Below, one piece after another: positions 26,124 through 34,882 of a stretch of DNA of 64,000 nt. Positions within the stretch are counted from its first letter, which is position 1. Every line of letters starts with the position of its first letter. The position numbers and the translations under genes are program-made. This DNA is from Microbacterium sp. AG1240 (lineage in GTDB: Bacteria; Actinomycetota; Actinomycetes; Actinomycetales; Microbacteriaceae). The stretch is taken from assembly GCF_003635115.1 (NCBI RefSeq), contig NZ_RBXJ01000001.1, forward strand, positions 372,001 through 436,000. The letters are read 5' to 3'. The notes beneath the pieces were generated by a model. The model was given only the letters and a program-made list of their open reading frames with translations, did no database searches and was not told where the DNA came from.

Positions 26124-27301
26124 CCGCTCTGTACCCCGTCTCCGACCTCTACGGATTCGCCGACCTGCTCACCGATGCCGAGACCGCCAAGCTGAGGTCG
26201 CTGCGCGAGCTGCTCGAGACGCAGCTCGCGCCGATCCTCCCCGACTTCTGGGAGCGCGCGGCCTCGCCGGTGCACCTGCGCGAACCGCTGCGCGACCTGC
26301 GGCTCGTCGACGACCCCGCGTTGCTCGGGCCCGACGGGCGCACGCGGGAGCTGTACAACGGCTTCCGGGCGTTCGAGTTCTCTCGCACCGACATCAGCAC
26401 GGGCATGCTGTTCCACGGTCAGACCGCGATGTTCCGCGAGCTCGTGCGCCAGGGCGGCAGCGACGAGCAGGTGTCGGCGTGGGACGACGCGATCGTCTCG
26501 TTCGAGATGACCGGATGCTTCGCGCTCACCGAGCCCGATCACGGCTCCGACGTCGCGGGCGGCCTCGCCACCACCGCGCGGCGCGAGGGCGAGGAGTGGA
26601 TCCTCGACGGGGCGAAGCGGTGGATCGGCAATGCGGCGCACTCGGAGTTCGTCGGGGTGTTCGCCCGCGACGTCGCCGACGGCCAGGTGAAGGTGTTCCT
26701 CGCCCGCACCGATGACCCCGGAATGACCCTGACCACCATCGAGCGCAAGGCCGCGCTGCGGCTGATCACCAACTCCGACATCACCCTCGAGGGCGTCCGC
26801 GTGCCGGAGTCGCACCGGCTCCAGCGGGTGTCGTCGTTCGCCGACGTGTCGGCGCTCTTCCGCACGCTCCGACCCGATATCGCCTGGATCGCCGCGGGTG
26901 CGCAGGCCGGGGCGTACGAGGCGGCGCTCCGGTACACGCTGTCGCGCGAGCAGTTCGGACGCCCGATCGCGGGGTTCCAGCTCGTGCAGGACAAGCTCGT
27001 GCGGATGCTGGGGAACATCACGGCGTCGCTCAGCATGGCCGTCCGTCTCGCCGAGCGGCGACAGGCGGGAGTCTCGCGCGACGAAGACTCCGCCCTGGCC
27101 AAGGTATGGCTGTCCGATCGCCTGCGCGAGACCGTGGCGTGGGCTCGCGAGGTCGTCGGCGGCAACGGGATCGTCATCGACAACGACGTCGCGCGGTTCT
27201 TCACCGACGCGGAAGCCGTCTACACCTACGAGGGCACCCGCGAGATCAACACCCTGATCGTGGGGCGGGCGGTGACGGGGCTGAGCGCCTTCACGCGCTG
27301 A
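26120..27301 (+). CDS. Acyl-CoA dehydrogenase
   Basis: A 393-residue FAD-dependent dehydrogenase making the enoyl-CoA substrate for the MaoC hydratase. Motifs: CFALTEPDHGSDVAGGLATTA (two parts: CFALTEPDHGSD, VAGGL) near residue 134, WILDGAKRWIGNAAHSEF near 163, REQFGRPIAGFQLVQ near 277 and the C-terminal YTYEGTREINTLIVGRA. The glutamate in YEGTRE is the family's usual catalytic base position. GTG at 26120 overlaps the synthetase stop and has GGAGG upstream. Confidence 0.9.
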   Translation: MTALYPVSDLYGFADLLTDAETAKLRSLRELLETQLAPILPDFWERAASPVHLREPLRDLRLVDDPALLGPDGRTRELYNGFRAFEFSRTDISTGMLFHGQTAMFRELVRQGGSDEQVSAWDDAIVSFEMTGCFALTEPDHGSDVAGGLATTARREGEEWILDGAKRWIGNAAHSEFVGVFARDVADGQVKVFLARTDDPGMTLTTIERKAALRLITNSDITLEGVRVPESHRLQRVSSFADVSALFRTLRPDIAWIAAGAQAGAYEAALRYTLSREQFGRPIAGFQLVQDKLVRMLGNITASLSMAVRLAERRQAGVSRDEDSALAKVWLSDRLRETVAWAREVVGGNGIVIDNDVARFFTDAEAVYTYEGTREINTLIVGRAVTGLSAFTR

Positions 27302-27355
27302 GGGGTGGATCGACGAGTCCTGGCGGCCGGGTCATCACGCGTGTAGGAACGACAG

Positions 27356-27372
27356 GGCGGGCCGATCCCGCC
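27356..27372. other. Hairpin before the XRE regulator
   Basis: GGCGGG and CCCGCC pair around CCGAT just before the GGAGGAGG Shine-Dalgarno sequence of the regulator. It could be a weak terminator of the acyl-CoA operon or a leader structure. Confidence 0.35.
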
Positions 27373-27385
27373 GGAGGAGGGGCGC

Positions 27386-28225
27386 ATGATCGATCGTTCG
27401 GGGTTGGCGACGTTCCTGCGGCGTCGACGCGAATCGCTGCAGCCCGAAGACGTGGGGCTCGGGCGCGGGCAACGCCGGAGGACCGCGGGGCTGCGTCGCG
27501 AGGAGGTCGCGGCGCTGTGCCACATGTCGACCGACTACTACGCGCGGCTCGAACGGGGCACCGGCCCGCACCCGTCCGAGCAGATGATCGCCTCGATCGC
27601 GCAGGGGCTGCACCTGTCGCTCGATGAGCGCGACCACGTGTTCCGCCTCGCCGGCCACAACGCGCCGGCTCGCGGCGCGGACAGCGACTTCGTCGGCCCG
27701 GGGCTCCTGCGCATCCTCGATCGTCTCCACGACACCCCCGCCGAGATCGTCACCGAACTGGGCGAGACTCTGCGCCAGACCCCGCTCGGGGTCGCCCTCC
27801 TGGGCGATGCGAGCGAGCGCATCGGGCCGGCGCGCAGCCTGGGCTACCGATGGTTCACCGAGCCGGCGTCGCAGGAGGCCTACCCGGTCGAGGATCGCGC
27901 GCACCTCTCCCGCCTCTACACGGCGGGGCTGCGAGAGATCGCGACGATGCGGGGAGAAGATTCACGGGCCGCCCGCCTCGCCGCTCGACTGCGGGGCGAG
28001 AGCGACGAGTTCGCGCGTCTCTGGGACGCCCACGAGGTCGGCATGCGTCCGCCCGACGTGAAGCGCTTCCGCCATCCCGTGGTGGGGGAGCTCGAACTGT
28101 CGTGCCAGACGCTCCTCGACCCCGACCAGTCGCACCGGCTGCTCGTCTACACGGCGGTGCCGGGCAGCGAGAGCTACGAGAAGCTCGAGCTTCTCGCCGT
28201 CGTCGGCGCGTCGTCGCTGTCGTGA
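27386..28225 (+). CDS. XRE-family regulator with MmyB-like ligand-binding domain
   Basis: A 279-residue regulator. The N-terminal HTH (residues ~8-70) has the signature GQRRRTAGLRREEVAALCHM followed by STDYYARLERGTGPHPSEQ. Residues ~100-270 match the MmyB-like domain (RSLGYRWFTEPASQEAYPVED, LRGESDEFARLWDAHEV, HPVVGELELSCQTLLDPD), which is thought to bind fatty acids or similar ligands. Such regulators usually control an adjacent short-chain dehydrogenase, and one follows here in the same direction. The Shine-Dalgarno sequence is GGAGGAGG. Confidence 0.9.
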   Translation: MIDRSGLATFLRRRRESLQPEDVGLGRGQRRRTAGLRREEVAALCHMSTDYYARLERGTGPHPSEQMIASIAQGLHLSLDERDHVFRLAGHNAPARGADSDFVGPGLLRILDRLHDTPAEIVTELGETLRQTPLGVALLGDASERIGPARSLGYRWFTEPASQEAYPVEDRAHLSRLYTAGLREIATMRGEDSRAARLAARLRGESDEFARLWDAHEVGMRPPDVKRFRHPVVGELELSCQTLLDPDQSHRLLVYTAVPGSESYEKLELLAVVGASSLS

Positions 28226-28345
28226 CGCCCGTGGGGTGCTCCCCGCATCCGTGGATCGTCAGGCCCTGAATATCCGGACGCCGCGGAGCGAGCATCGAGG
28301 TACATCGCTTTTCGCGGCTCCGGGCCGCACGACCGAGGAGTCCTC

Positions 28346-29275
28346 ATGGCACGCCGCATCGATATCACCATCCCCGACCTCACGGGAAGGATCGCCGTCG
28401 TGACCGGCGCCAGCGACGGGATCGGGCACGTCATCGCCACGCGCCTGGCCCGCGCGGGCGCCGAGGTGGTCATGCCGGTGCGCTCGCCGGCGAAGGGGGA
28501 GCGAGCCGCCGACGGGATCCGCTCGGCGGTCCCCGCGGCATCGGTCTCGACGCGCGTGCTCGACCTGTCCTCGCTCGACTCGGTCGGCGCCCTCGTAGAC
28601 GAGCTCCGCGCCGAGGGGCGTCCGATCCACCTGCTCGTCAACAACGCCGGCGTCATGCAGCCGCCCCGCCGGCAGGAGACGAGCGATGGACACGAACTGC
28701 AGTTCGGCACGAACCATCTCGGGCACTTCGCGCTCACACTGGGTCTGATGCCGCTGCTGCGCGAGGGGACAGCGCGCATCACGCACCAGACGAGCATCGC
28801 CGCCCGCAGCGGGGCGATCGGCTGGAACGACCTGGACGGGCGCGACCATTACGACGGGATGGCCGCGTACAACCAATCGAAGCTCGCGGTGGCCCTGTTC
28901 GCCCGTGAGCTCGATGCGCGCAGCCGCGAGGGGCAGTGGGCGATCACGAGCAACCTGGCGCACCCGGGCATCTCGCCGACCAACCTTCTCGCGGCCCAGC
29001 CGGGGATGGGTCGCGAGAAGGACACCGGCGGGCGACGGGTGGTCGGTCTTCTCTCGCGTCTCGGCATCGCCGGCACCCCCGAGACCGCAGCGCTTCCCGC
29101 CCTCATGGCGGCCACCGACCCGGCGGCCCTGGGCGACGAGTTCTACGGTCCGATCCGTGGGATCGGGGGCAGGCCCGCTCGGAAGGAGTTCTGGGCACCG
29201 ATGCGCAGCATGGCCGACGCGCGTCGGCTGTGGGAGGCGTCGGAGAGCCTCGTCGGCGCCCGGTTCGCGGTCTGA
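28346..29275 (+). CDS. Short-chain dehydrogenase/reductase
   Basis: A 309-residue NAD(P)-dependent SDR. It has the nucleotide motif [20 protein letters not shown] (~residue 19), [10 protein letters not shown] (~99) and the catalytic YxxxK as Tyr175/Lys179 (YNQSKLA). The ~309-residue length and [14 protein letters not shown] segment resemble the retinol-dehydrogenase-like SDR group. It is likely the target of the preceding XRE regulator. Shine-Dalgarno: GAGGAG. Substrate unknown. Confidence 0.88.
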   Translation: MARRIDITIPDLTGRIAVVTGASDGIGHVIATRLARAGAEVVMPVRSPAKGERAADGIRSAVPAASVSTRVLDLSSLDSVGALVDELRAEGRPIHLLVNNAGVMQPPRRQETSDGHELQFGTNHLGHFALTLGLMPLLREGTARITHQTSIAARSGAIGWNDLDGRDHYDGMAAYNQSKLAVALFARELDARSREGQWAITSNLAHPGISPTNLLAAQPGMGREKDTGGRRVVGLLSRLGIAGTPETAALPALMAATDPAALGDEFYGPIRGIGGRPARKEFWAPMRSMADARRLWEASESLVGARFAV

Positions 29276-29278
29276 CTC

Positions 29279-30250
29279 CTAGCCGAGGGCGCCGGCGAGG
29301 TCGTCGAGCGCGGCGGAGCGGTCGGCACCGACCGGGGTGAGCACGACGCTCGTCGCACCGGCCGCGTGGCGGGCGGCGATCCCGGCGCGCACGCGGTCGG
29401 CCGTGCCCGCGAGGGTGAGAGCCTCGATCCACTCGTCAGGGAGTGCGGCGGCGAACGCCTCGGGGCTGCCCGTCCGTTCGCGCAGCGCCACGACATCGTC
29501 GGCGAACGGCAGGGGCGCGATGTGCGGGTGCCAGTCGGGCTCGCCCACGACGCCGAGGGTCGGCCGCACGAGTTCGCGCGCCGCAGCATCCGTCGGGGCG
29601 ACGGCGGCGATGTCGTAAGCGACGACGATCGGCGCCGCAGCATCCGTGCGTCCGGTGTCGAACGCGGCGGTCTCGATCGACGCGCGGATGTAGGCGGGCG
29701 CCGACGGTTCGGCGAGCACGACGCCCTGGGCGACCCGCCCCGCCGCCGCGAGCGATCGAGGACCGCGGACGCCCCACACGATGGGCGGGGGCGTCGACGG
29801 GACGAGGTCGAGACGCAGGCCCGCCACGTCGACGTAGCGACCGGCCTCGGGGGTCGGCTCGCCGCGGAGAAGAGCGGTCAGCGCGGCCGTGTATTCGCTC
29901 AGCAGCGTGAGGGGGCTCTTCGGCCACACCCCGAGCGAGCGCATCCAGTGCGGCATGCCGTGGCCGACGCCCACGATCACGCGGCCGGGGAAGAGCTCGC
30001 CGAGCGTGGCGATCTCCATCGCGGTGAAGGCGACGTTGCGTGCACCGGCGGGGAGGATGCCCACGCCGACCGTGATGCGACGCGTCGAGGCGAGGACGGC
30101 CGAGGCCTGGGCGATACCGCCGCGGAAGCCCAGGTCTTCGACGACCCACAGCTCGTCGAATCCGAGTTCCTCGGCCCTGCGGGCGAAGGAGACGACCTCG
30201 CCGGCCGGCAGATCGCGGGGCAGCATCACTCCCACATGCTCAGGGCTCAT
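29279..30250 (-). CDS. LLM-class flavin-dependent oxidoreductase
   Basis: A 323-residue luciferase-like monooxygenase with a TIM-barrel pattern (SFARRAEELGFDELWVVED, ITVGVGILPAGARNVAFTAM, FPGRVIVGVGHGMPHWMRSLG). It probably uses F420H2 or FMNH2; the GVGILP and GVGHG segments are typical of F420-dependent members. Its end lies 3 bp from the convergent SDR stop. It is divergent from the sugar kinase gene. Substrate unknown. Confidence 0.85.
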   Translation of the reverse strand: MSPEHVGVMLPRDLPAGEVVSFARRAEELGFDELWVVEDLGFRGGIAQASAVLASTRRITVGVGILPAGARNVAFTAMEIATLGELFPGRVIVGVGHGMPHWMRSLGVWPKSPLTLLSEYTAALTALLRGEPTPEAGRYVDVAGLRLDLVPSTPPPIVWGVRGPRSLAAAGRVAQGVVLAEPSAPAYIRASIETAAFDTGRTDAAAPIVVAYDIAAVAPTDAAARELVRPTLGVVGEPDWHPHIAPLPFADDVVALRERTGSPEAFAAALPDEWIEALTLAGTADRVRAGIAARHAAGATSVVLTPVGADRSAALDDLAGALG

Positions 30251-30354
30251 CGTCGTCCGCCTTTCGTGGAACGGGGCACCCCATTATGGCAACGCCCCCG
30301 AGGCCCGCCGCGTAGATTCGAGGGACGCGGCCCCCGACCGTCACAGGAGAGTCC

Positions 30355-31242
30355 ATGAGCACCGCCCCCACCCCCGACGTCGTCGTCATCGGCGAAGCGC
30401 TCATCGACATCGTCGAGTCTCGCGACGGCACGACCGAGCACGTCGGCGGGAGTCCCGCGAACGTCGCGCTCGGTCTCGGCCGCCGCGGGGTCGGCGTCGC
30501 GCTCGTCACCCAGCTCGGGAGAGACGACCGGGGAGCGCGGATCGCCGCCCACCTGGAGGAGTCGGGCGTGGTCGTGCCGCGGGAGTCGTTCGCCTCGGAT
30601 GCGACGTCGACGGCGCGCGCGCGGATCGCCCCCGACGGCCAGGCGTCGTACGCCTTCGATCTCGCATGGGACCCGTTCGTCGTGCCCGCCGATCTGCGCC
30701 CGCGGGTGCTCCACACCGGGTCGGTCGCGGCGTTCCTCGAGCCCGGAGCCACGTCGGTGCGCGAAGCGCTCGGCGACACCTCGGCGGGCGAGGTCACGTT
30801 CGACCCGAACATCCGGCCGGCGCTCGTCGGCGAGCACGCCGCGGCGTTCGCCGCCTTCGAAGCCACCTCCCGTCTCTCGACGGTGGTCAAGCTCAGCGAT
30901 GAGGATGCGGCGTGGCTCTACCCCGGAGCGTCTCCCGACGCCGTGGTCGACGCGATCCTCGCACTCGGTCCGCGACTGGTCGCCGTGACCCTCGGCGGCG
31001 AGGGCGCGATCATCGCGACGAGCACCGAACGGCTCACGATCCCGGCCGAGAGGGTCGCGGTGGTCGACACGATCGGCGCCGGCGACACGTTCATGGCGTC
31101 GCTGGTCGCGTCGGTCGCCGCATCCGGGAGTGCCGACCTCGACCGGGACGCCCTCGAGCGGATCGGGGGCGACGCGATCCGCGCCGCCGCGCTGACCGTC
31201 TCACGCGCGGGCGCCGATCTCCCCTGGGCCCGCGAACTCTGA
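30355..31242 (+). CDS. PfkB-family carbohydrate kinase (fructokinase-like)
   Basis: A 295-residue ribokinase-fold sugar kinase. The N-terminal signature is EHVGGSPANVALGLGRRG (~residue 27) and the C-terminal signature is DTIGAGDTFMASL with catalytic Asp244. A -10-like TAGATT (about 30312-30317) and CAGGAG precede the ATG. It would phosphorylate fructose or a related sugar; specificity within this family cannot be read from sequence. Confidence 0.88.
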   Translation: MSTAPTPDVVVIGEALIDIVESRDGTTEHVGGSPANVALGLGRRGVGVALVTQLGRDDRGARIAAHLEESGVVVPRESFASDATSTARARIAPDGQASYAFDLAWDPFVVPADLRPRVLHTGSVAAFLEPGATSVREALGDTSAGEVTFDPNIRPALVGEHAAAFAAFEATSRLSTVVKLSDEDAAWLYPGASPDAVVDAILALGPRLVAVTLGGEGAIIATSTERLTIPAERVAVVDTIGAGDTFMASLVASVAASGSADLDRDALERIGGDAIRAAALTVSRAGADLPWAREL

Positions 31243-31265
31243 GCGGGCGATCCGCTCCGGCGGGG

Positions 31266-31271
31266 TACGGT
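31266..31271 (+). promoter_or_regulatory. Leaderless promoter -10 box
   Basis: TACGGT lies exactly 6 bp before the ATG at 31278. With no Shine-Dalgarno sequence this predicts a leaderless mRNA starting at the A of ATG. Confidence 0.5.
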
Positions 31272-31277
31272 TGCCCG

Positions 31278-32063
31278 ATGACGCGACCGCTCGCCTTCCC
31301 CGCCGTCGAGCGCCGGGTCGATCTCGACGGCGCCGTGTTCCGCGTCCTCACCACGGAGTCGTCGGCCGCCGATCCCGGCGTCCCGTTCGTGCTCGTCCAC
31401 GGGATCGGCATGTCGCACCGATACCTGACGAAGCTGCACGCGCGGCTGGCCGAGGAGGCCGACGTGCACTCGATCGATCTGCCCGGGTTCGGGGGGCTGC
31501 CCAAGCCGGGGCGAGACCTCGACATCCCGGCGATGGCCGAGTTGCTCGGCACGGTGCTCGACGGGATCGACAGCGGCCCGGTGGTGCTCGTCGGCCACTC
31601 GATGGGAGCGCAGTGGGCGGTCGAGCTCGCCGCGCAGCGCCCCGATCTCGTCCGGGGCGTCGTCGCGATGGGACCGGTCGCCGACGAGAGGCATCGCTCG
31701 CTCCCCGCACAGGCCCTCGCCCTGACGATCGAGTCGTTCGGAGAGCCGCCGGCGATCAACTATCGGGTGTTCAGCGACTACGTGCGGTGCGGGCCGCGGT
31801 GGTACCTCACGCAGGTGCGGCACATGCTGTCGTATCCGATCGAGGAGCGCGTGGCGGCGGTGACCGCGCCGGTCCTGGTGCTGCGCGGCGGGAGCGATCC
31901 GGTGGCCGGGCTCGACTGGTGCCGGCGTCTGCGCGACGCCGCCGTCGACGGGATGCTCGTCGAGGTGCCCCGGCACCACCACGTGGTGCAGCAGACGGCG
32001 CCGCGGTCGGTCGCCTCCGCCATCGACGTCTTCGTCGCCGAGCGCGTCGAGGGTCGAGGGTGA
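31278..32063 (+). CDS. Alpha/beta hydrolase
   Basis: A 261-residue alpha/beta-hydrolase-fold enzyme. The oxyanion region is FVLVHGIGMSHRYL (~residue 37), the nucleophile elbow is GHSMGA with Ser108, an acid candidate is in VLRGGSDPVAGL, and the catalytic histidine is in PRHHHVVQQ. It is presumably a cytosolic esterase or lipase. The ATG follows a leaderless -10 element. The stop overlaps the next hydrolase (GTGA). Confidence 0.87.
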   Translation: MTRPLAFPAVERRVDLDGAVFRVLTTESSAADPGVPFVLVHGIGMSHRYLTKLHARLAEEADVHSIDLPGFGGLPKPGRDLDIPAMAELLGTVLDGIDSGPVVLVGHSMGAQWAVELAAQRPDLVRGVVAMGPVADERHRSLPAQALALTIESFGEPPAINYRVFSDYVRCGPRWYLTQVRHMLSYPIEERVAAVTAPVLVLRGGSDPVAGLDWCRRLRDAAVDGMLVEVPRHHHVVQQTAPRSVASAIDVFVAERVEGRG

Positions 32064-32728
32064 ATCCGCTTCGCGTCCCGGTCTGGTGGGCGAGGGACTA
32101 CGCCTACGCCGTCGTGTGGCAGGTGCGTGCGTTCTTCCATCGCACCGACCCCGCGATGTTCCTCTCCGGCGACCGCACGCCGATCGTGGTGCTGCCCGGC
32201 GTATACGAGACGTGGAAGTTCATGCAGCCGTTGATCGAGGAGCTGCACGGGCGCGGGCACCCGGTGCACGTCATCGATCTGCTGCGGCGCAACGAGCGCC
32301 CGGTGGTCGAGATGGCCGAGCGCGTGACGGAGTACCTCGAGCAGCACGACCTCTCCGACGTGGTGCTCATGGCGCACAGCAAGGGGGGTCTGGTCGGCAA
32401 GCAGGCGATGGCGTTCGGCCCCGCTGCCGGCCGGGTGCGGGGGATGCTCGCCGTCGCGACCCCGTTCGGCGGTTCGAGCTATGCCCGGCTCATGGTGCTC
32501 GCGCCGACGTTGCGGATCTTCTCCCCGCGTGACGCGACGATCCGTGCACTCGCGCGGGAGACGGCCGTGAACGCGAGGATCGTGTCGGTGTACGGGCGGT
32601 TCGATCCGCACATCCCCGAGGGCAGCGAGCTGGCCGGGGCGAAGAACGTGCGGCTCGAGACGGGCGGCCACTTCCGCATCCTCGCCCACCCCCGGGTGCT
32701 GGCCGAGCTCGCCGTGCTCGCCGACTGA
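32060..32728 (+). CDS. Alpha/beta hydrolase, lipase-like
   Basis: A 222-residue second alpha/beta hydrolase, translationally coupled to the first. The core strand PIVVLPGVYETWKFMQPLIE and the nucleophile elbow AHSKGG (Ser107) match the short lipase/acyltransferase-like group; C-terminal GGHFRILAHP supplies the histidine. A short hydrophobic N-terminus (WWARDYAYAVVWQV) may touch the membrane. Substrate unknown. Confidence 0.82.
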   Translation: MNPLRVPVWWARDYAYAVVWQVRAFFHRTDPAMFLSGDRTPIVVLPGVYETWKFMQPLIEELHGRGHPVHVIDLLRRNERPVVEMAERVTEYLEQHDLSDVVLMAHSKGGLVGKQAMAFGPAAGRVRGMLAVATPFGGSSYARLMVLAPTLRIFSPRDATIRALARETAVNARIVSVYGRFDPHIPEGSELAGAKNVRLETGGHFRILAHPRVLAELAVLAD

Positions 32729-32767
32729 CGGCTCCGCGCCGCATCCGATCGTCGAACCGGTGGGGGG

Positions 32768-32773
32768 TAGCGT
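32768..32773 (+). promoter_or_regulatory. Leaderless promoter -10 box
   Basis: TAGCGT lies exactly 6 bp before the ATG at 32780, the same spacing as at 31266. Confidence 0.5.
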
Positions 32774-32779
32774 CGAGGT

Positions 32780-33271
32780 ATGGCGACACGGATGCTGCTC
32801 ATCTCCGACACGCACATCCCGGGCCGGGCGCGGGTGCTGCCCGCGGCGGTGGTGAAGGCCGCCGACGAGGCCGACCTCATCGTCCACGCCGGCGACTGGG
32901 TGAGCGAGGGCGTGCTCGACGAGCTGCAGCGCCACGGCGAGGTGCTCGGGGTGTGGGGCAACAACGACGGCGACGACCTCCGCGCGCGCCTGCCCGAGAT
33001 CGCCCGGCGCGAGATCGAGGGCGTGCGGTTCGCCGTGATCCACGAGACGGGCGACGCCAGATCGCGGGAGCGCAGGATGCCCGTCGCCTTCCCCGACACG
33101 GACGTGCTCGTCTTCGGTCACAGCCACATCCCGTGGGACACCTCGGGCGGTGGGTTGCGCCTTCTCAACCCTGGCTCGCCCACCGATCGTCGTCGGCAGC
33201 CGCACCACACGTACATGACCCTCGTCGTCGACGACGGGGCCCTCGCGGACGTGCGGCTCGTCACCCTCTGA
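32780..33271 (+). CDS. YfcE-like metallophosphoesterase
   Basis: A 163-residue calcineurin-like phosphodiesterase. All metal motifs are present in order: SDTHIPG, HAGDWV, WGNNDGD, IHETGD and FGHSHIPW. The size fits the YfcE/MJ0936 group acting on small phosphodiesters. It appears to be a monocistronic leaderless gene. Confidence 0.9.
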   Translation: MATRMLLISDTHIPGRARVLPAAVVKAADEADLIVHAGDWVSEGVLDELQRHGEVLGVWGNNDGDDLRARLPEIARREIEGVRFAVIHETGDARSRERRMPVAFPDTDVLVFGHSHIPWDTSGGGLRLLNPGSPTDRRRQPHHTYMTLVVDDGALADVRLVTL

Positions 33272-33329
33272 GGCCCTAGCCGCCCGCGGGCACCCTGGCA
33301 AGACGGGGGGCCGCAGCATCCGTCGTGCG

Positions 33330-33335
33330 TAGCCT
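33330..33335 (+). promoter_or_regulatory. Leaderless promoter -10 box
   Basis: TAGCCT lies 7 bp before the ATG at 33343, and no Shine-Dalgarno sequence is visible. Confidence 0.45.
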
Positions 33336-33342
33336 CGGCAGA

Positions 33343-34353
33343 ATGAGCGACACGAACGCACGAGGTACCGCCGTCATCACGGGCGGATCCGCAGGACTCG
33401 GCCGGGCCACCGTCCGCGAGCTGGCAGGTCGAGGGTGGGACGTGGTCGTTCTGGCTCGCGGCGAAGACGGCCTCGCGGCGACCGTCGCCGAGATCGAGGC
33501 CGCCGGGCGCCGGGGCCTGGGCATCTCGGTCGACGTCGCCGATGCCAAGGCGGTGGATGCTGCGGCAGCCCGCGTCGAGGAGGAGTTCGGTGGCATCGAT
33601 CTCTGGATCAACAACGCGATGACCGGCACCATCTCGCCGTTCCTCGACACGACGGAGGAGGACTTCGAGCGCGCCACCGACGTCACCTATCTCGGCGTGG
33701 TCAACGGGACGCGCTCGGCACTGCGCCGGATGGTTCCGCGCGGTCGCGGTCACGTCATCCAGATCGGATCTGCTCTCGCCCATCGGGGGATCCCGCTGCA
33801 GGCGGCGTACTGCGGGGCCAAGCACGCGATCCACGGCTTCACCGACGCCGTCATCGCCGAGCTGTCGCACGACGGCATCCCGGTGGCGATCTCGATCGTC
33901 GACATGCCGGCTCTCAACACGGTGCAGTTCAACTGGGTGAAGTCCGACTTCGCCGAGCACCCGCAGCCCGTGCCGCCGATCTTCCAGCCCGAAGTGGGCG
34001 CGCGCGCGGTCGCCGACGTCGCAGACACCCCGCGCCGACGCACCTGGGTGGGCCTTCCCACGGTCGGCCTCGTTCTCGGAACGCGGTTCGCTGGTCGTTT
34101 CATGGACTGGTACCTCGCGAAGACGGCGTGGAGCGGTCAGCTCTCGCCCGACCACACCGACCCGCAGCTTCCGGCGAACCTGTACGAGCCGGTCGCCGGC
34201 GACCACGGCGCGCGCGGCATCTTCGACGACAAGGCCAAGTCGGGCAGTATTCAGACGTGGGCGATCCACCACCGGCGTCTGCTCGCGGGGGCCGGCGTCG
34301 CCGGATCCGCCGTCGCAGCCATCGGGGGAGCACTCGCACTACGACGGCGCTGA
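33343..34353 (+). CDS. Short-chain dehydrogenase with C-terminal membrane anchor
   Basis: A 336-residue SDR, longer than the usual ~250. It has the cofactor motif ITGGSAGLGRATVRELAGRG, an acidic loop (SVDVADAKAVD), INNAMTG and catalytic Tyr156/Lys160 (YCGAKHA). After residue ~250 comes an extension that ends in a single predicted transmembrane helix (LLAGAGVAGSAVAAIGGALAL) followed by RRR, so the enzyme is probably anchored to the cytoplasmic face. It is followed by SRPBCC and FAD-oxidoreductase genes in the same direction. Confidence 0.87.
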   Translation: MSDTNARGTAVITGGSAGLGRATVRELAGRGWDVVVLARGEDGLAATVAEIEAAGRRGLGISVDVADAKAVDAAAARVEEEFGGIDLWINNAMTGTISPFLDTTEEDFERATDVTYLGVVNGTRSALRRMVPRGRGHVIQIGSALAHRGIPLQAAYCGAKHAIHGFTDAVIAELSHDGIPVAISIVDMPALNTVQFNWVKSDFAEHPQPVPPIFQPEVGARAVADVADTPRRRTWVGLPTVGLVLGTRFAGRFMDWYLAKTAWSGQLSPDHTDPQLPANLYEPVAGDHGARGIFDDKAKSGSIQTWAIHHRRLLAGAGVAGSAVAAIGGALALRRR

Positions 34354-34396
34354 TCACCGGATCGCCACTCGCTCAGCCGAAACGGGAGGAAATCGG

Positions 34397-34882
34397 ATGT
34401 CTTCGAACGTACGCGTGCTCCACTGCTCACCCGACGACGTGTTCGCGGTGATCGCGAACGGCTGGCTGTTCCCTTCGTGGGTGGTGGGTTCGTCGCGCAT
34501 GCGCGAGGTCGACGACGCGTGGCCGGAGGTGGGGTCTCACCTCCACCACTCGTTCGGAGTCTGGCCCGTCCTGATCGACGACACGACGGTGTCGCTGCAC
34601 TGGGATCCGCCGCGTCGCGCGGTTCTTCGGGCGCGGGGATGGCCGGTGGGGGAGGCCCTCGTGACGGTCGATGTCAAACCCCGCGGAGACGGGTGCGTCG
34701 TGCGCATCCAGGAGGAGGCCGTCGCCGGGCCCGGGAAGCTCGTGCCCGACGCCCTGATGGACATCGGGCTCCACATCCGCAACGCCGAGACCCTCCACCG
34801 TCTCGCCTACCTCGCCGAGGGACGCGCGCTCCACGCCCGATCCTCGACCGCGGAGCGCGAGATCGCCGAGGACGGCGAGTGA
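34397..34882 (+). CDS. SRPBCC-family protein
   Basis: A 161-residue protein with the START/Bet v1-like pattern (SSNVRVLHCSPDDVFAVIANGWLFPSWV in two pieces: VLHCSPDDVFAVI, NGWLFPSWV). It likely binds a hydrophobic ligand in a helix-grip cavity. GGAGGAAA precedes the ATG. Its stop overlaps the phytoene-desaturase-like gene, which suggests a shared lipid or polyketide substrate. Confidence 0.8.
   Translation: MSSNVRVLHCSPDDVFAVIANGWLFPSWVVGSSRMREVDDAWPEVGSHLHHSFGVWPVLIDDTTVSLHWDPPRRAVLRARGWPVGEALVTVDVKPRGDGCVVRIQEEAVAGPGKLVPDALMDIGLHIRNAETLHRLAYLAEGRALHARSSTAEREIAEDGE

Noticed and set aside
30912..31277. Upstream extension of the alpha/beta hydrolase frame
   Set aside because: The extension lies inside the PfkB gene; the ATG at 31278 begins the hydrolase fold and follows a leaderless promoter.
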